Assembly (NCBI RefSeq): GCF_039729015.1
Contig: NZ_CP155792.1
Span: forward strand, 3,492,001 to 3,556,000
Source of the DNA: Blastococcus sp. HT6-30
Lineage (GTDB): Bacteria; Actinomycetota; Actinomycetes; Mycobacteriales; Geodermatophilaceae
DNA length: 64,000 nt
Direction of reading: 5' to 3'
A program made the position numbers and the translations under genes. Below, in pieces: positions 38,470-46,989 of this stretch. Numbering within the stretch: position 1 is the first letter of the stretch; every line of letters starts with the position of its first letter. The notes under the pieces are model-generated. The model made no database searches, was not told the DNA's origin, and was given only the letters and a program-made list of their open reading frames with translations.

Positions 38470-38961
38470 TCAGCGACGACGGGGGCCGGCGGCGGTGCCG
38501 TCGGGCAGCCGGTCGGACGCGAGCGGCACCAGCAGGTCGGCGACCGCGCCGGTGACGAACGAGTAGACGGCCTTGTGGGTGACGTCGACGACCTGGTCGC
38601 GGCGGGACCACGTCCAGGGCGGGGCGCCGACGCCGGTGGCGTTCTCCAGCGTCTGGTCGGTGGCGAGCCGGATCGAGGTGTGCCAGGCGGACGCGCGCCA
38701 GCCCCGCAGCCCGGAGGCGGCCCAGATGCCGCGGAGGGCGCCGACAGCGGCGCCGGTGCCCCAGTGCATGAGGTGGTTGCGCGCGAGCGGGCGGGCGGAC
38801 TCCGGCAGCCGCCGGCCGGTCACGAGCGCGGTGATCGTGCGCGCGGGCACGTAGCTGTCCGGCCGGTGGGTGACGGCCTGCTCGGCCTTCTCCCCCAGGG
38901 TCATCACGGCGACGCCGGCGAGGCCGGCCAGTGCGCCCCGCAGGGCGGCGCGTCCCAACAT
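38470..38961 (-). CDS. Hypothetical membrane-associated protein, 163 aa
   Basis: From ATG 38961. An N-terminal hydrophobic stretch (ALRGALAGLAGVAVMTLGEKAEQAV) and a second one near residues 70-85 (WGTGAAVGALRGIW) suggest one or two membrane helices; a further hydrophobic patch near 130 ends with VADLLVPLASD. No characterised family recognised. Downstream (left) is the NlpC gene on the same strand after 183 nt; that gap holds no obvious riboswitch. Confidence 0.65.
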   Translation of the reverse strand: MLGRAALRGALAGLAGVAVMTLGEKAEQAVTHRPDSYVPARTITALVTGRRLPESARPLARNHLMHWGTGAAVGALRGIWAASGLRGWRASAWHTSIRLATDQTLENATGVGAPPWTWSRRDQVVDVTHKAVYSFVTGAVADLLVPLASDRLPDGTAAGPRRR

Positions 38962-39034
38962 GGGAGCGGGCCTACCCGACCGGGGGCTGCGGACACCTCG
39001 CCGGCGGCCAGCCTTCAGGAAGGGTGGTGCCCTC

Positions 39035-39337
39035 TCAGCCGGCGAGCGGCTCCTGGACCTCCAGGCCGTCGACGACCGAGAAGTCGCGCAGGATCGCGGT
39101 GAGCTCCTCGGCGGTCCACGGCTCGCAGCAGTCGCAGCCGCCGTCGCGGAAGCTGGCCAGGCCGATCGACCCACCGGCCTGGTCCTCGGCGATGGCGAGG
39201 TGGCCGGCGGACGGGGAACGGTGGCAGGCGCAGGCTGCGGCGCAGAGACCGAGGCCCCAGCCGGAGATGACGACGGTGTACCCGTCGTCGCGGACCTTGC
39301 CCACCTGGAAGACGGATGGCTTGCGACTCCGGCTCAC
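39035..39337 (-). CDS. Small Cys-rich hypothetical protein, 100 aa
   Basis: GTG start with GAGGGGAGG upstream. Two clusters of Cys stand out: CAAACACH in the middle and GGCDCCEPW in the second half, with additional His residues, consistent with binding Zn or an Fe-S cluster. The rest is a compact alpha/beta-like sequence. It is unlike any family I know. Divergent region 39338-39566 carries an inverted repeat at 39462-39486. Confidence 0.6.
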   Translation of the reverse strand: MSRSRKPSVFQVGKVRDDGYTVVISGWGLGLCAAACACHRSPSAGHLAIAEDQAGGSIGLASFRDGGCDCCEPWTAEELTAILRDFSVVDGLEVQEPLAG

Positions 39338-39461
39338 GGAGTCCTCCCCTCGACAGCCCCGTGGGAGCGGGGCCTGCGTGCGGCTTGTGGAAGTTCTCGA
39401 GCTACGTGAGGTGTCGGCAGAATCGGGTCTGGGGTGAACCCCTCGATCAGCTCAACTTCCG

Positions 39462-39486
39462 GTACCGAGCGTAATCCCGTCGGTAC
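39462..39486. promoter_or_regulatory. Inverted repeat in intergenic region
   Basis: GTACCGA-11 nt-TCGGTAC, between the Cys-rich gene and the TldE stop. Could be an operator or the weak end of a transcript. Confidence 0.3.
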
Positions 39487-39566
39487 TGTTGGTCGCCGTC
39501 AGTTTCCGCCAGCCCTGCCGCGGTCCACTTGTGAGAACTACGCCGTCGTCATTCGACTCGCCGGGC

Positions 39567-40958
39567 TCAGCTGGCCGGACTGACGCTGCTCATGTTGAAG
39601 TCGGGCACCCGGAGCGTCGGCATCGCCGTACGGGTGAACCAGTCGTTCCACTCGCGCGGGAGGGTGCGCTCGGTGACGCCGGCCTGCACCGCCCGGCCGA
39701 GCAGGTCGACCGGGGACTCGTTGAACCGGAAGTTGTTCACCGCGCCGGTCACCTCACCGCCCTCCACCAGGAAGACGCCGTCGCGGGTGAGGCCGGTGAG
39801 CAGCAGGGTCTGCGGATCCACCTCGCGGATGTACCAGAGCGTCGTCAGCAGCAGCCCCCGGTCGGTGGCCGCGACCATCTCCTCCTGGGTGGCGACCGCG
39901 CCCGGTTGGTCGAGGATGAGGTTGTCGACGGCGACCGTGGCCGGCGCCGTCGTCCTCAGCGCCCAGGCCCGCGGGCGGATCAGGTTGGTGAGGACGCCGG
40001 CGGAGATCCAGTCGACCGCCGGGGCGGCCAGTCCGTTGTCGAAGACCGACGCCGACCCCGACGACGCCCCGACCACCTGGAACGGCGCGGCCTCGAGCCC
40101 GGGCGCGTGCGGATCGCTGCGCAGGGTCAGCGGAAGCGCGGCCAGCCGTTCCCCGGTGCGGTTGCCCCCGCCGGCCCGGGCGAAGACGTTTCGCCCCTCG
40201 TCGGCGTCGCGCGCCTCCATCGTCCAGTAGAGGTAGATCATCAGGTCGGCGACCGCCGAGGGCGGCAGCAGCGTCTCGTAGCGGCCGGCCGGCAGGTCCA
40301 CCTGGCGGCGCGACCAGACCATCTTCCGCTGCACCTCCGCCGCCAGCTCGTCCACCGAGACGTCGGTGAAGTCGCGGGTGCCGGTGCCGGCCCACACCGA
40401 GCGGCCGAAATCCGGCGTCTTGCCGTTGAGCTCCACCCGGCCCGTCGGCTGGTCGTGCCGCAGCCGCAGGCCGGTGGAGCTGCCCAGGTAGGTGGTGCGC
40501 ATGCTGTGCTCGGCGAAGCCGAAGAGCAGTTCGTCGCGGTCCCGCGCCTCGCCGAATGCCTGGCCGAGGGCGGGAGCGAACTCGGCGAAGACGTCGATGG
40601 AGGTCTCGGCCGGGTCGGCGTCCCAGTCGCCGGCGCCGGGCGGGGGGTCGGAGACCAGCGGCATGGCGTCCTCGGCCGGCCCCGCGTCGCGGGCGGCCCG
40701 CTCGCTGGCCGCCACGAGCTCGGCGACGTCCGGCGTCCCCGAGCGGCTGACCGTGCCCGCCGCCATGCCCGCCCCGCCGTCGACGAACGAGATGACGACG
40801 ACCTGGCGCGAGCGCATCGCACCGTTCGTGGTGAGGCTGTTGCCCGCCCACCGCAGGTTCGCCTCGGAGCCCTCGACCACGACGGTGACCTGCCCGTCCG
40901 CGGTGGAGGCGGCCAGCGCCCGCTCGACGACGTCCTGCGGACGCTGGTAGCGGCTCAT
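39567..40958 (-). CDS. TldE/PmbA-family protein
   Basis: 463 aa, coupled to the upstream tldD by a 4-nt ATGA overlap. It has the PmbA/TldD fold with the features SVWAGTGTRDFTDV, the mid-protein LLPPSAVADLMIYLYW and a C-terminal TLWYIREVDPQTLLLTGLTRDG, but no HExxxH zinc motif, as expected for the TldE half. TldD and TldE form a heterodimeric metalloprotease that trims RiPP precursors and other unfolded peptides. Confidence 0.88.
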   Translation of the reverse strand: MSRYQRPQDVVERALAASTADGQVTVVVEGSEANLRWAGNSLTTNGAMRSRQVVVISFVDGGAGMAAGTVSRSGTPDVAELVAASERAARDAGPAEDAMPLVSDPPPGAGDWDADPAETSIDVFAEFAPALGQAFGEARDRDELLFGFAEHSMRTTYLGSSTGLRLRHDQPTGRVELNGKTPDFGRSVWAGTGTRDFTDVSVDELAAEVQRKMVWSRRQVDLPAGRYETLLPPSAVADLMIYLYWTMEARDADEGRNVFARAGGGNRTGERLAALPLTLRSDPHAPGLEAAPFQVVGASSGSASVFDNGLAAPAVDWISAGVLTNLIRPRAWALRTTAPATVAVDNLILDQPGAVATQEEMVAATDRGLLLTTLWYIREVDPQTLLLTGLTRDGVFLVEGGEVTGAVNNFRFNESPVDLLGRAVQAGVTERTLPREWNDWFTRTAMPTLRVPDFNMSSVSPAS

Positions 40959-42469
40959 CGCCCGGCCTCCTCGACGGTGTTCAGCACCGACACGTCCTCG
41001 AACAGGGCTGTCGGGCAGCCGTGGCTGACCGCCGCCGTCTGCCCCGGCTGGGCCTTGCCGCAGTTGAACGCGCCACCGAGGACGTAGGTCTGCGGGCCGC
41101 CGACGACGCTCATCGACCCCCAGAAGTCCGTCGTCGTGGCCTGGTAGGCCACGTCGCGGAGCTGCCCGGCCAGGCGGCCGTTCTCGATCCGGTAGAAGCG
41201 TTGCCCGGTGAACTGGAAGTTGTAGCGCTGCATGTCGATCGACCAGCTCTTGTCACCGACGACGTAGATGCCGCGCTCCACCCCGCCGATGATCGCCTGC
41301 GTCGACGGGCCGTCGGGAGCCGGCTGCAGCGAGACGTTGGCCATCCGCTGCACCGGCACGTGCCCCGGCGAGTCGGCGAAGGCGCAGCCGTTGGACCGCT
41401 CCATGCCCCGCAGCCGGGCCATGTTCCGGTCGACCTGGTAGCCCACGAGGACGCCGTCCCTGACGATGTCCCACTGCTGCCCGGCGACGCCCTCGTCGTC
41501 CCAGCCGACGGTGGACAGCCCGTGCAGCGCGGTGCGGTCCCCGGTCACGTTCATCTGCGGTGAGCCGTACTGCAGCGTGCCGAGCTTGTCGGGCGTGGCG
41601 AAGGAGGTGCCGGCGTACGCGGCTTCGTAGCCCAGCGCCCGGTCCAGCTCGGTGGCGTGCCCGACCGACTCGTGGATGGTGAGCCACAGGTTGGACGGGT
41701 CGATCACCAGGTCGTACCGCCCGGCCTGCACCGAGGCAGCCTTGGTCTTCTCCCGCAGCAGCTCGGGGATCTCGGCGAGCTCGGCGCGCCAGTCCCAGCC
41801 GGTGCCGGTGAGGTACTCCCAGCCGCGCCCGGCCGGCGGGGCCAGCGTGCGCATGCTCTCGAACGAGCCGGTGGCCCGGTCGACGGTGAGCGCGGTGAGG
41901 CTGGGGTGGGTGCGCACCCGCTGCTGGCGGGTCCGGGTGCCGGCGGTGTCGGCGTAGTACTTCTGCTCCTTGACCAGCATGCACGCGGTCTGCACGTGCT
42001 CGACGCCGTCGGCGGCCAGCAGCTGCTCCGACAGCTCGGTCAGCAGCGCCGTCTTGTCGGCGTCCGGCACCGAGAACGGGTCGACGTCGTAGGCGGAGAC
42101 GTACGTGGCGTCGGGGTACACCGGCTCGGGCGCGAGCTCGATCCGGTCGGAGTTGAGCGCCGCGGCCACCCGGGCGACCGCGACGGCCTCCTCGGCGAGC
42201 CGGACGGCCTCGGCGGCGGTGAGGACGACGCCGGCGGCGAACCCCCAGGTTCCCTCGTGCACCACGCGGACGGCGAGGCCCAGGTCCTCCCCGTCGGCGA
42301 ACGCCTCGGGGCGGGCGTCGCGGAGGCTGATCGTCTGGGTCCGGATGCGCTCGACGCGGATGTCGGCGTGCTCGCAGCCCAGGTCGACCGCCCGGGTGAG
42401 CGCGGCGTCGGTCAGCGCGGACAGCGGGAGCGCGAGGAACGCCTCGTCGATGGCGCGGGGTGCTGGCAC
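40955..42469 (-). CDS. tldD: TldD metalloprotease
   Basis: 504 aa from GTG 42469. Zinc site HESVGH with H266, E267 and H271; a Cys ligand lies near the C-terminus (FNCGKAQPGQTAAVSHG). The N-terminal half shows the TldD pattern ALTRAVDLGCEHADIRVER. Pairs with the coupled TldE downstream to make a peptidase reported for microcin maturation in E. coli. No RiPP precursor gene is evident nearby. Confidence 0.9.
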   Translation of the reverse strand: MPAPRAIDEAFLALPLSALTDAALTRAVDLGCEHADIRVERIRTQTISLRDARPEAFADGEDLGLAVRVVHEGTWGFAAGVVLTAAEAVRLAEEAVAVARVAAALNSDRIELAPEPVYPDATYVSAYDVDPFSVPDADKTALLTELSEQLLAADGVEHVQTACMLVKEQKYYADTAGTRTRQQRVRTHPSLTALTVDRATGSFESMRTLAPPAGRGWEYLTGTGWDWRAELAEIPELLREKTKAASVQAGRYDLVIDPSNLWLTIHESVGHATELDRALGYEAAYAGTSFATPDKLGTLQYGSPQMNVTGDRTALHGLSTVGWDDEGVAGQQWDIVRDGVLVGYQVDRNMARLRGMERSNGCAFADSPGHVPVQRMANVSLQPAPDGPSTQAIIGGVERGIYVVGDKSWSIDMQRYNFQFTGQRFYRIENGRLAGQLRDVAYQATTTDFWGSMSVVGGPQTYVLGGAFNCGKAQPGQTAAVSHGCPTALFEDVSVLNTVEEAGR

Positions 42470-42532
42470 GGACCCCTGTCTACCAGCGCCGGGGCAGGGG
42501 TGAGGAGGAATGCTCCGGGTAAGCGCCTGCGC

Positions 42533-43348
42533 ATGGCTCAGTCACCTGGACAGCCCGCGGACGACGTGACCATGACCTTCGGCGGCAACGCGACGATGCT
42601 GCTGCGGATCGGCGACTTCACCCTGCTGACCGACCCCAACTTCCTGCACCGGGGCCAGCGCGCGTACCTCGGATACGGGCTGCGGAGCACGCGGCTGACC
42701 GAGCCGGCGCTGCAGCCGACGCAGCTGCCCGAGCTCGACGGGATCCTGCTGTCGCACATGCACGGCGACCACTGGGACCGCGTCGCCACCGAGCAGCTCG
42801 CCAAGGAGACGCCCGTCGTCACGACGCCTGAGGCGGCGAGGTGCCTGTCCGACCGGGGGTTCACCGCCACCGCCGACCTGCGCGCGTGGCAGACGCACAC
42901 GTTCACCCGGGGCGGGGAGACGCTGCGGATCACCTCCGTGCCGGGCGTGCACGGCCCCGGCCCGCTCGCCCGCCTGCTCCCCCAGGTGATGGGCAGCGTG
43001 CTGGAGCTCGTGCGCGACGGCGAGGTGAGCTGGCGGGGCTACGTCAGCGGCGACACCCTCTACCGGCCGTTCCTGGGCGAGGTGTTGCAGCGGTGCGGCC
43101 CGCTCGACGTCGTCATCCCGCACCTCGGCGGCACCAAGGCACTGGGGCTGACGGTCACGATGGACGGCCGCCAGGGCGCCGACCTGGTGGAGCTGCTGAA
43201 GCCGCCGGTCACCGTGCCGGTGCACTACGACGACTACGACCGGTTCACCTCCCCGCTGGGCGAGTTCGTCGCCGAGGTCGCCCGCCGCGACCTGCCCGGC
43301 ACCGTGCGCCCGGCCTACCGCGGCGAGACGATCAGCCTGCGCGCCTGA
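42533..43348 (+). CDS. MBL-fold metal-dependent hydrolase (UlaG-like)
   Basis: 271 aa from ATG 42533. HMHGDH with H75, H77, D79 and H80 is the dinuclear metal motif; GYVSGDTLY and VHYDDYDRF supply further ligands. The Asn-rich start TMTFGGNATMLLRIGDFTLLTDP is typical of lactonase/UlaG-like members. Substrate unknown. A strong ribosome site at 42501-42508 sits upstream of a different frame, so the exact start is uncertain. Confidence 0.85.
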   Translation: MAQSPGQPADDVTMTFGGNATMLLRIGDFTLLTDPNFLHRGQRAYLGYGLRSTRLTEPALQPTQLPELDGILLSHMHGDHWDRVATEQLAKETPVVTTPEAARCLSDRGFTATADLRAWQTHTFTRGGETLRITSVPGVHGPGPLARLLPQVMGSVLELVRDGEVSWRGYVSGDTLYRPFLGEVLQRCGPLDVVIPHLGGTKALGLTVTMDGRQGADLVELLKPPVTVPVHYDDYDRFTSPLGEFVAEVARRDLPGTVRPAYRGETISLRA

Positions 43349-43378
43349 CCGGCCCGGCGCCGGGAGCGCCGGGCCGGT
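43348..43378. terminator. Bidirectional terminator
   Basis: A perfect 13-bp stem (43348-43360 with 43366-43378) and 5-nt loop located between two convergent genes that stop at 43348 and 43386. Confidence 0.8.
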
Positions 43379-43385
43379 GCACGGC

Positions 43386-44684
43386 TCAGCCGCGGGCGAG
43401 CCGGGCGGCCCGGTCGGCGACGCCGGCGCGCAGGGCGGCGACGTCGACCGTGGTCGACGCGCCGTCGTGCACCACCGGCCGCCCGCCCACCCAGACGTCG
43501 CGCACGTGCCGGCCCGCGCCGGACCACACCAGGTGGGCCAGCACGTCGGCCGGGTCGCCGACCGGCTCGAAGACCAGGTCCCGGGTATCGACGTGCACCA
43601 GGTCGGCCCGCCGGCCGACGGCCAGCTGCCCGAGGTCGGAACGGCCCAGGGCCTCGGCGGCACCACCGGTGGCCAGCCAGAACGCCTCCGCGGCGGTGAG
43701 CGCGGTCGCCGACCGCTCGCGCAGCCGGGCCATCCCCGCGGCCAGCCGCAGGTCGGCGAACAGGTCGAGTGAGTCGTTGGAGGCCGGACCGTCGGTGCCC
43801 AGGCCCACCCGGAGGCCCAGGTCGAGCATCGGCCGCACCGGCGCGACCCCGCTGGCCAGCTTCGCGTTGCTCGCCGGGCAGTGGGCGACGGCGACGTCGT
43901 ACTCCCGCCACAGGTCCAGGTCACCGTCGTCCATGTGCACGCAGTGGGCGGCGAGCACCCGGCCGCCCAGCACGTCGTAGGAGCCGAGCAGCGCGGGGAC
44001 CGACAGCCCGTGCGCGGCCAGCAGGTCCGCGCCCTCGGTGGTGGTCTCGGCGACGTGCAGGTGCAGGAGCAGCCCGTGCTCCCGGGCTGCTTCCGCCGCG
44101 TCGGCGAGGACCGGGAGGGGCACGGTGTAGGCGGCATGCGGGCCCAGCCCGTACTCCACCACGCCGTCCGCCGGGGCGCTCCGGGCCAGGGCGACGGCGG
44201 CGTCGAGCTGCTCGTCGATCGGCGGCATGCCGGGCAGCGGCAGCAGCGGGGTGGCGATCACCGCCCGCGCACCGGTGCTGGCGACCGCGGCGGCGATCCG
44301 CTCCGGGTGGAAGTACATCTCCACTCTGGTGGTGACGCCGTTGCCGAGCATCTCCGCCGACGCCGCGGTCATCGCGACCTCGACGTCCTCGGCGGTGAGC
44401 CGGCCCTCGCGCGGCCACATGACCTCGCGCAGCCAGCGGTCCAGCGGCAGTCCATCGCCCTGGCCCCGGAACAGCACCATCGGCGCGTGCGAGTGGGCGT
44501 TGACCAGGCCGGGGGTGAGAACGCCGGGCAGGGTGACCACGTCGGCGTCCCCGGGCGGCGGGGCCTCCGCTGCCGGGCCGACCCAGGTGATCCCGCCGTC
44601 GACCACGTCGACCACGCCGTCGGGGACGACGGTCCCCACGCGGTCGCCGACGACGACGGCCCGGGCGGTGAAGCGCTGCCGCAT
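43386..44684 (-). CDS. Amidohydrolase of the MtaD/TRZ-ATZ deaminase group
   Basis: 432 aa. Metal ligands: NAHSHAPM with H64 and H66, then LHLHVAET, AHCVHMDDGD and GTDGPASNDSLDL. The order and the ASNDSLD motif match 5-methylthioadenosine/S-adenosylhomocysteine deaminases and chlorohydrolases. It probably deaminates an adenosine-type metabolite, linking to methionine salvage, though closely related enzymes act on guanine or s-triazines. Confidence 0.85.
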   Translation of the reverse strand: MRQRFTARAVVVGDRVGTVVPDGVVDVVDGGITWVGPAAEAPPPGDADVVTLPGVLTPGLVNAHSHAPMVLFRGQGDGLPLDRWLREVMWPREGRLTAEDVEVAMTAASAEMLGNGVTTRVEMYFHPERIAAAVASTGARAVIATPLLPLPGMPPIDEQLDAAVALARSAPADGVVEYGLGPHAAYTVPLPVLADAAEAAREHGLLLHLHVAETTTEGADLLAAHGLSVPALLGSYDVLGGRVLAAHCVHMDDGDLDLWREYDVAVAHCPASNAKLASGVAPVRPMLDLGLRVGLGTDGPASNDSLDLFADLRLAAGMARLRERSATALTAAEAFWLATGGAAEALGRSDLGQLAVGRRADLVHVDTRDLVFEPVGDPADVLAHLVWSGAGRHVRDVWVGGRPVVHDGASTTVDVAALRAGVADRAARLARG

Positions 44685-44755
44685 GGGCTCCGAACCTAGC
44701 CGCGCACCGGCCCGGGAGCGCGGCGGCGGGCCGGCGCGCCGATACGGTGGACGCC

Positions 44756-45451
44756 ATGTCCTCCCTCGCCGCCGCAGCCTCCGACGAGGGTGGCATCACC
44801 GGATTCCTGCTCGACCTGGTCCAGCAGCTCGGGCCCGTCGGCGTGGGGCTGAGCATCCTGCTCGAGACGGTCATCCCGCCGATCCCGAGCGAGGCGGTGC
44901 TCGGCCTGGCCGGCGTGCTGATCCGGCAGGGCGAGATGAACGCCGTCGCCGTGGTCCTGTTCGCCACGCTCGGTTCGATCTTCGGCGCCATCTTTTTCTA
45001 CTACATAGGCCGGGCGCTCGGCCCGCGCCGGTCGCACCTCTTCCTCGACCGGCTGCCCCTGGTGCAGACGGAGGACGTCGACCGCACGTTCGAGTGGTTC
45101 GCCCGGCACGGCCGCGCGGCGGTCTTCTTCGGCCGCATGGTGCCGATCGTGCGCAGCTTCATCTCCGTGCCGGCCGGCGTCGTGCGGATGCCGTTCTGGC
45201 AGTTCATCATCTACTCGGCCGCGGGCAGCCTGATCTGGAACACCGTGCTGGTCAGCCTCGGAGTGCTCGCCGGCAACTTCATCCAGGACAACCTCAAGTA
45301 CGTCGACTACGCCATCGTCGCCGCCGCCGTGCTGGGCGTCGGGTACCTGATCCTCAAGCGGTACCGCGACGTCCGCCGGCACCGGCGGGCGGGGACGGTC
45401 GCGCCCGGATCGGGGAGGAGGGGCGGGGATCCCGGCCGCCCGGCAGCATGA
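44756..45451 (+). CDS. DedA-family membrane protein
   Basis: 231 aa from ATG 44756; GTG 44747 is another possible start. ETVIPPIPSEAVLGLAG and FFGRMVPIVRSFISVPAGVVRMPFWQF are the DedA signatures, with re-entrant and membrane helices. Members act as lipid scramblases or undecaprenyl-phosphate recycling proteins and support membrane homeostasis. Head of a three-gene run with the HAD and hydrolase genes. Confidence 0.92.
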   Translation: MSSLAAAASDEGGITGFLLDLVQQLGPVGVGLSILLETVIPPIPSEAVLGLAGVLIRQGEMNAVAVVLFATLGSIFGAIFFYYIGRALGPRRSHLFLDRLPLVQTEDVDRTFEWFARHGRAAVFFGRMVPIVRSFISVPAGVVRMPFWQFIIYSAAGSLIWNTVLVSLGVLAGNFIQDNLKYVDYAIVAAAVLGVGYLILKRYRDVRRHRRAGTVAPGSGRRGGDPGRPAA

Positions 45452-45455
45452 CGGG

Positions 45456-46127
45456 ATGACCCGCAACCGGCCCGACGTGGTCGCCTTCGACGTGATGGAG
45501 ACGTTGCTGGACCTGGCTCCCGTGCGCGCCGCGCTCGAGGAGGCCGGGCAGCCCGGATCCCTGCTGCCGACGGTGTTCGCCCGCACCCTGCAGACCGGGT
45601 TCGCCGGCGTCGCCGTGGGCTCGTGGGCACCGTTCCGGGCGACCTTCGACTCCGCGCTCGCCCAGCTGACCGACCTGTCCGAGGCGCAGCGGTCACAGGT
45701 CGCGGACGCCTTCGCCGAGACGTTCCCGCACCCCGATGTGGAGCCCGTGCTGCGCCGGCTGGCATCGGCCGGCGTCCGCGTGGTGACGCTCAGCCACGGG
45801 ACGCCCGGGGTGGCCGAGGCCGCTCTCGAGCGCGGCGGGGTCCGTGCGCTGGTGGAGCGCTCGCTCTCCAGCGAGCTGGTGCAGGTGTGGAAGCCGGCGC
45901 GCGAGGTGTACCTGTGGGCGGCCGGGGTCTGCCATGTCGAGCCGCAGCAGCTCGCGCTGGTCGCCGCACACGGGTGGGACGTCCACGGCGCGCAGCGCGC
46001 CGGGCTGACCGGGGCGTGGTTCCCGCGGGGTGAGCGCGTCTACCCGGCCGTGTACGACCCACCGCACGTCGAGGCCGGCGACCTGGCCGCCGCCGTCGAC
46101 GCGCTGCTGGCGCTGCCGGTTCGGTGA
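45456..46127 (+). CDS. HAD-type hydrolase (haloacid dehalogenase type II-like)
   Basis: 223 aa, 4 nt after the dedA stop. Motif I FDVMETL with nucleophile D12; motif II LSHGT; Lys in VWKPAREVY; motif III AAHGWDVHGAQRAG. The layout is that of 2-haloacid dehalogenase II, but the residue two after the nucleophile is Met rather than Tyr or Asp, so the activity may differ. Coupled to the next gene by a 4-nt GTGA overlap. Confidence 0.85.
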   Translation: MTRNRPDVVAFDVMETLLDLAPVRAALEEAGQPGSLLPTVFARTLQTGFAGVAVGSWAPFRATFDSALAQLTDLSEAQRSQVADAFAETFPHPDVEPVLRRLASAGVRVVTLSHGTPGVAEAALERGGVRALVERSLSSELVQVWKPAREVYLWAAGVCHVEPQQLALVAAHGWDVHGAQRAGLTGAWFPRGERVYPAVYDPPHVEAGDLAAAVDALLALPVR

Positions 46128-46747
46128 CCGCGCTCGACGTCGCCACACCGCACGGCCCGGCCCGCGCGCACCTCACCGACGGCGGCGCCCGCGGGACGCT
46201 GCTGCTCGGGCACGGCGCCGGCGGAGGCGTCGAATCAGCCGACCTGCTCGCCGTGGCCCGGGACGCCGCCGAGGCGGGCTGGCGGGTGCTGCGGGTCGAG
46301 CAGCCCTGGCGGGTGGCCGGGAAGCGCATCGCGCCCGCGCCGGCGCGGCTGGACGAGGGCTGGCGCGCCGTGCTCGCCCACCTGTCCGGCACCGGCCACC
46401 TCGCCGGGCCGCTGGTGGTGGGCGGTCGCAGCGCCGGGGCGCGGGTGGCCTGCCGCACAGCGGCCCAGGTCGGTGCCGACGGCGTGCTCGCCCTGGCCTT
46501 CCCGCTGCACCCGCCGGGCCGGCCCGAGAAGAGCCGGGCCGCCGAGCTGATCGGCGTCGCCGTCCCTGTCGTGGTGGTGCAAGGTGAGCGGGACGCCTTC
46601 GGCGCGCCCGCCGACGTGGCCGCGGTGCTGGACGGGCGGGCGCACGCGTCGGTGTACGCCGTGCCCGGTGACCACGCGCTGAAGAAGAACCCCGACGTCG
46701 TCGGCGCGGCCGCCGCCTCCTGGCTGTCCGAGGTGCTCGCGGGCTGA
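46124..46747 (+). CDS. Alpha/beta hydrolase (KANL3/Tex30-like)
   Basis: 207 aa from GTG 46124, overlapping the HAD stop. LLLGHGAGGGVESADL, GGRSAGARVA with the nucleophile Ser, and PGDHALKKN with the catalytic His define the dienelactone-hydrolase-like fold of this family. Function unknown. Last gene before the HNH fragment and integrated element. Confidence 0.85.
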   Translation: MTALDVATPHGPARAHLTDGGARGTLLLGHGAGGGVESADLLAVARDAAEAGWRVLRVEQPWRVAGKRIAPAPARLDEGWRAVLAHLSGTGHLAGPLVVGGRSAGARVACRTAAQVGADGVLALAFPLHPPGRPEKSRAAELIGVAVPVVVVQGERDAFGAPADVAAVLDGRAHASVYAVPGDHALKKNPDVVGAAAASWLSEVLAG

Positions 46748-46755
46748 CGGGCGGG

Positions 46756-46963
46756 TCAGAAGGGCGGTGGGTCGGCGGCCGGGTCCGGTCGGGGTGGCGG
46801 CGGTCCGGGTGCGGTGAGGACGCGCCAGCCGGGTGGTCGGCTGCTCCTGATGACGCCGGTCGGGGTGATGACGGTGAGCACGCCGTCGTCACCCAGCGCG
46901 TACGTCCAGCCGGGCGCACAGGTCTTGAGCCGGTGGTGGCGGCGGCACAGACAGCACAGGTTG
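46756..46963 (-). pseudogene. C-terminal fragment of the DUF222/HNH gene, left of the insertion
   Basis: On the minus strand the stretch reads NL-CCLCRRHHRLKT then PGWTYALGDDGVLTVITPTG before a stop at 46756, the typical tail of 13E12-family HNH proteins. Its upstream end coincides with the core CAGGTTG (46957-46963). Joined in frame to the right-hand fragment ending GGRTSCDNL at 52037, it restores the HNH motif. The gene was thus split by the element. Confidence 0.88.
46957..46963. other. attL core
   Basis: CAGGTTG, flanked on the left by HNH coding DNA and on the right by the P' arm CCCGT then TAGTCGCTA (46969-46977). Confidence 0.75.
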
Positions 46964-46989
46964 CCCGTTAGTCGCTAATGTGACCGCTC

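Noticed and set aside
42510-42569. 19-codon ORF with AGGAGG just before ATG, overlapping the MBL start
   Set aside because: Spacing of about 1 nt is too short for efficient initiation and the peptide has no features; probably chance.
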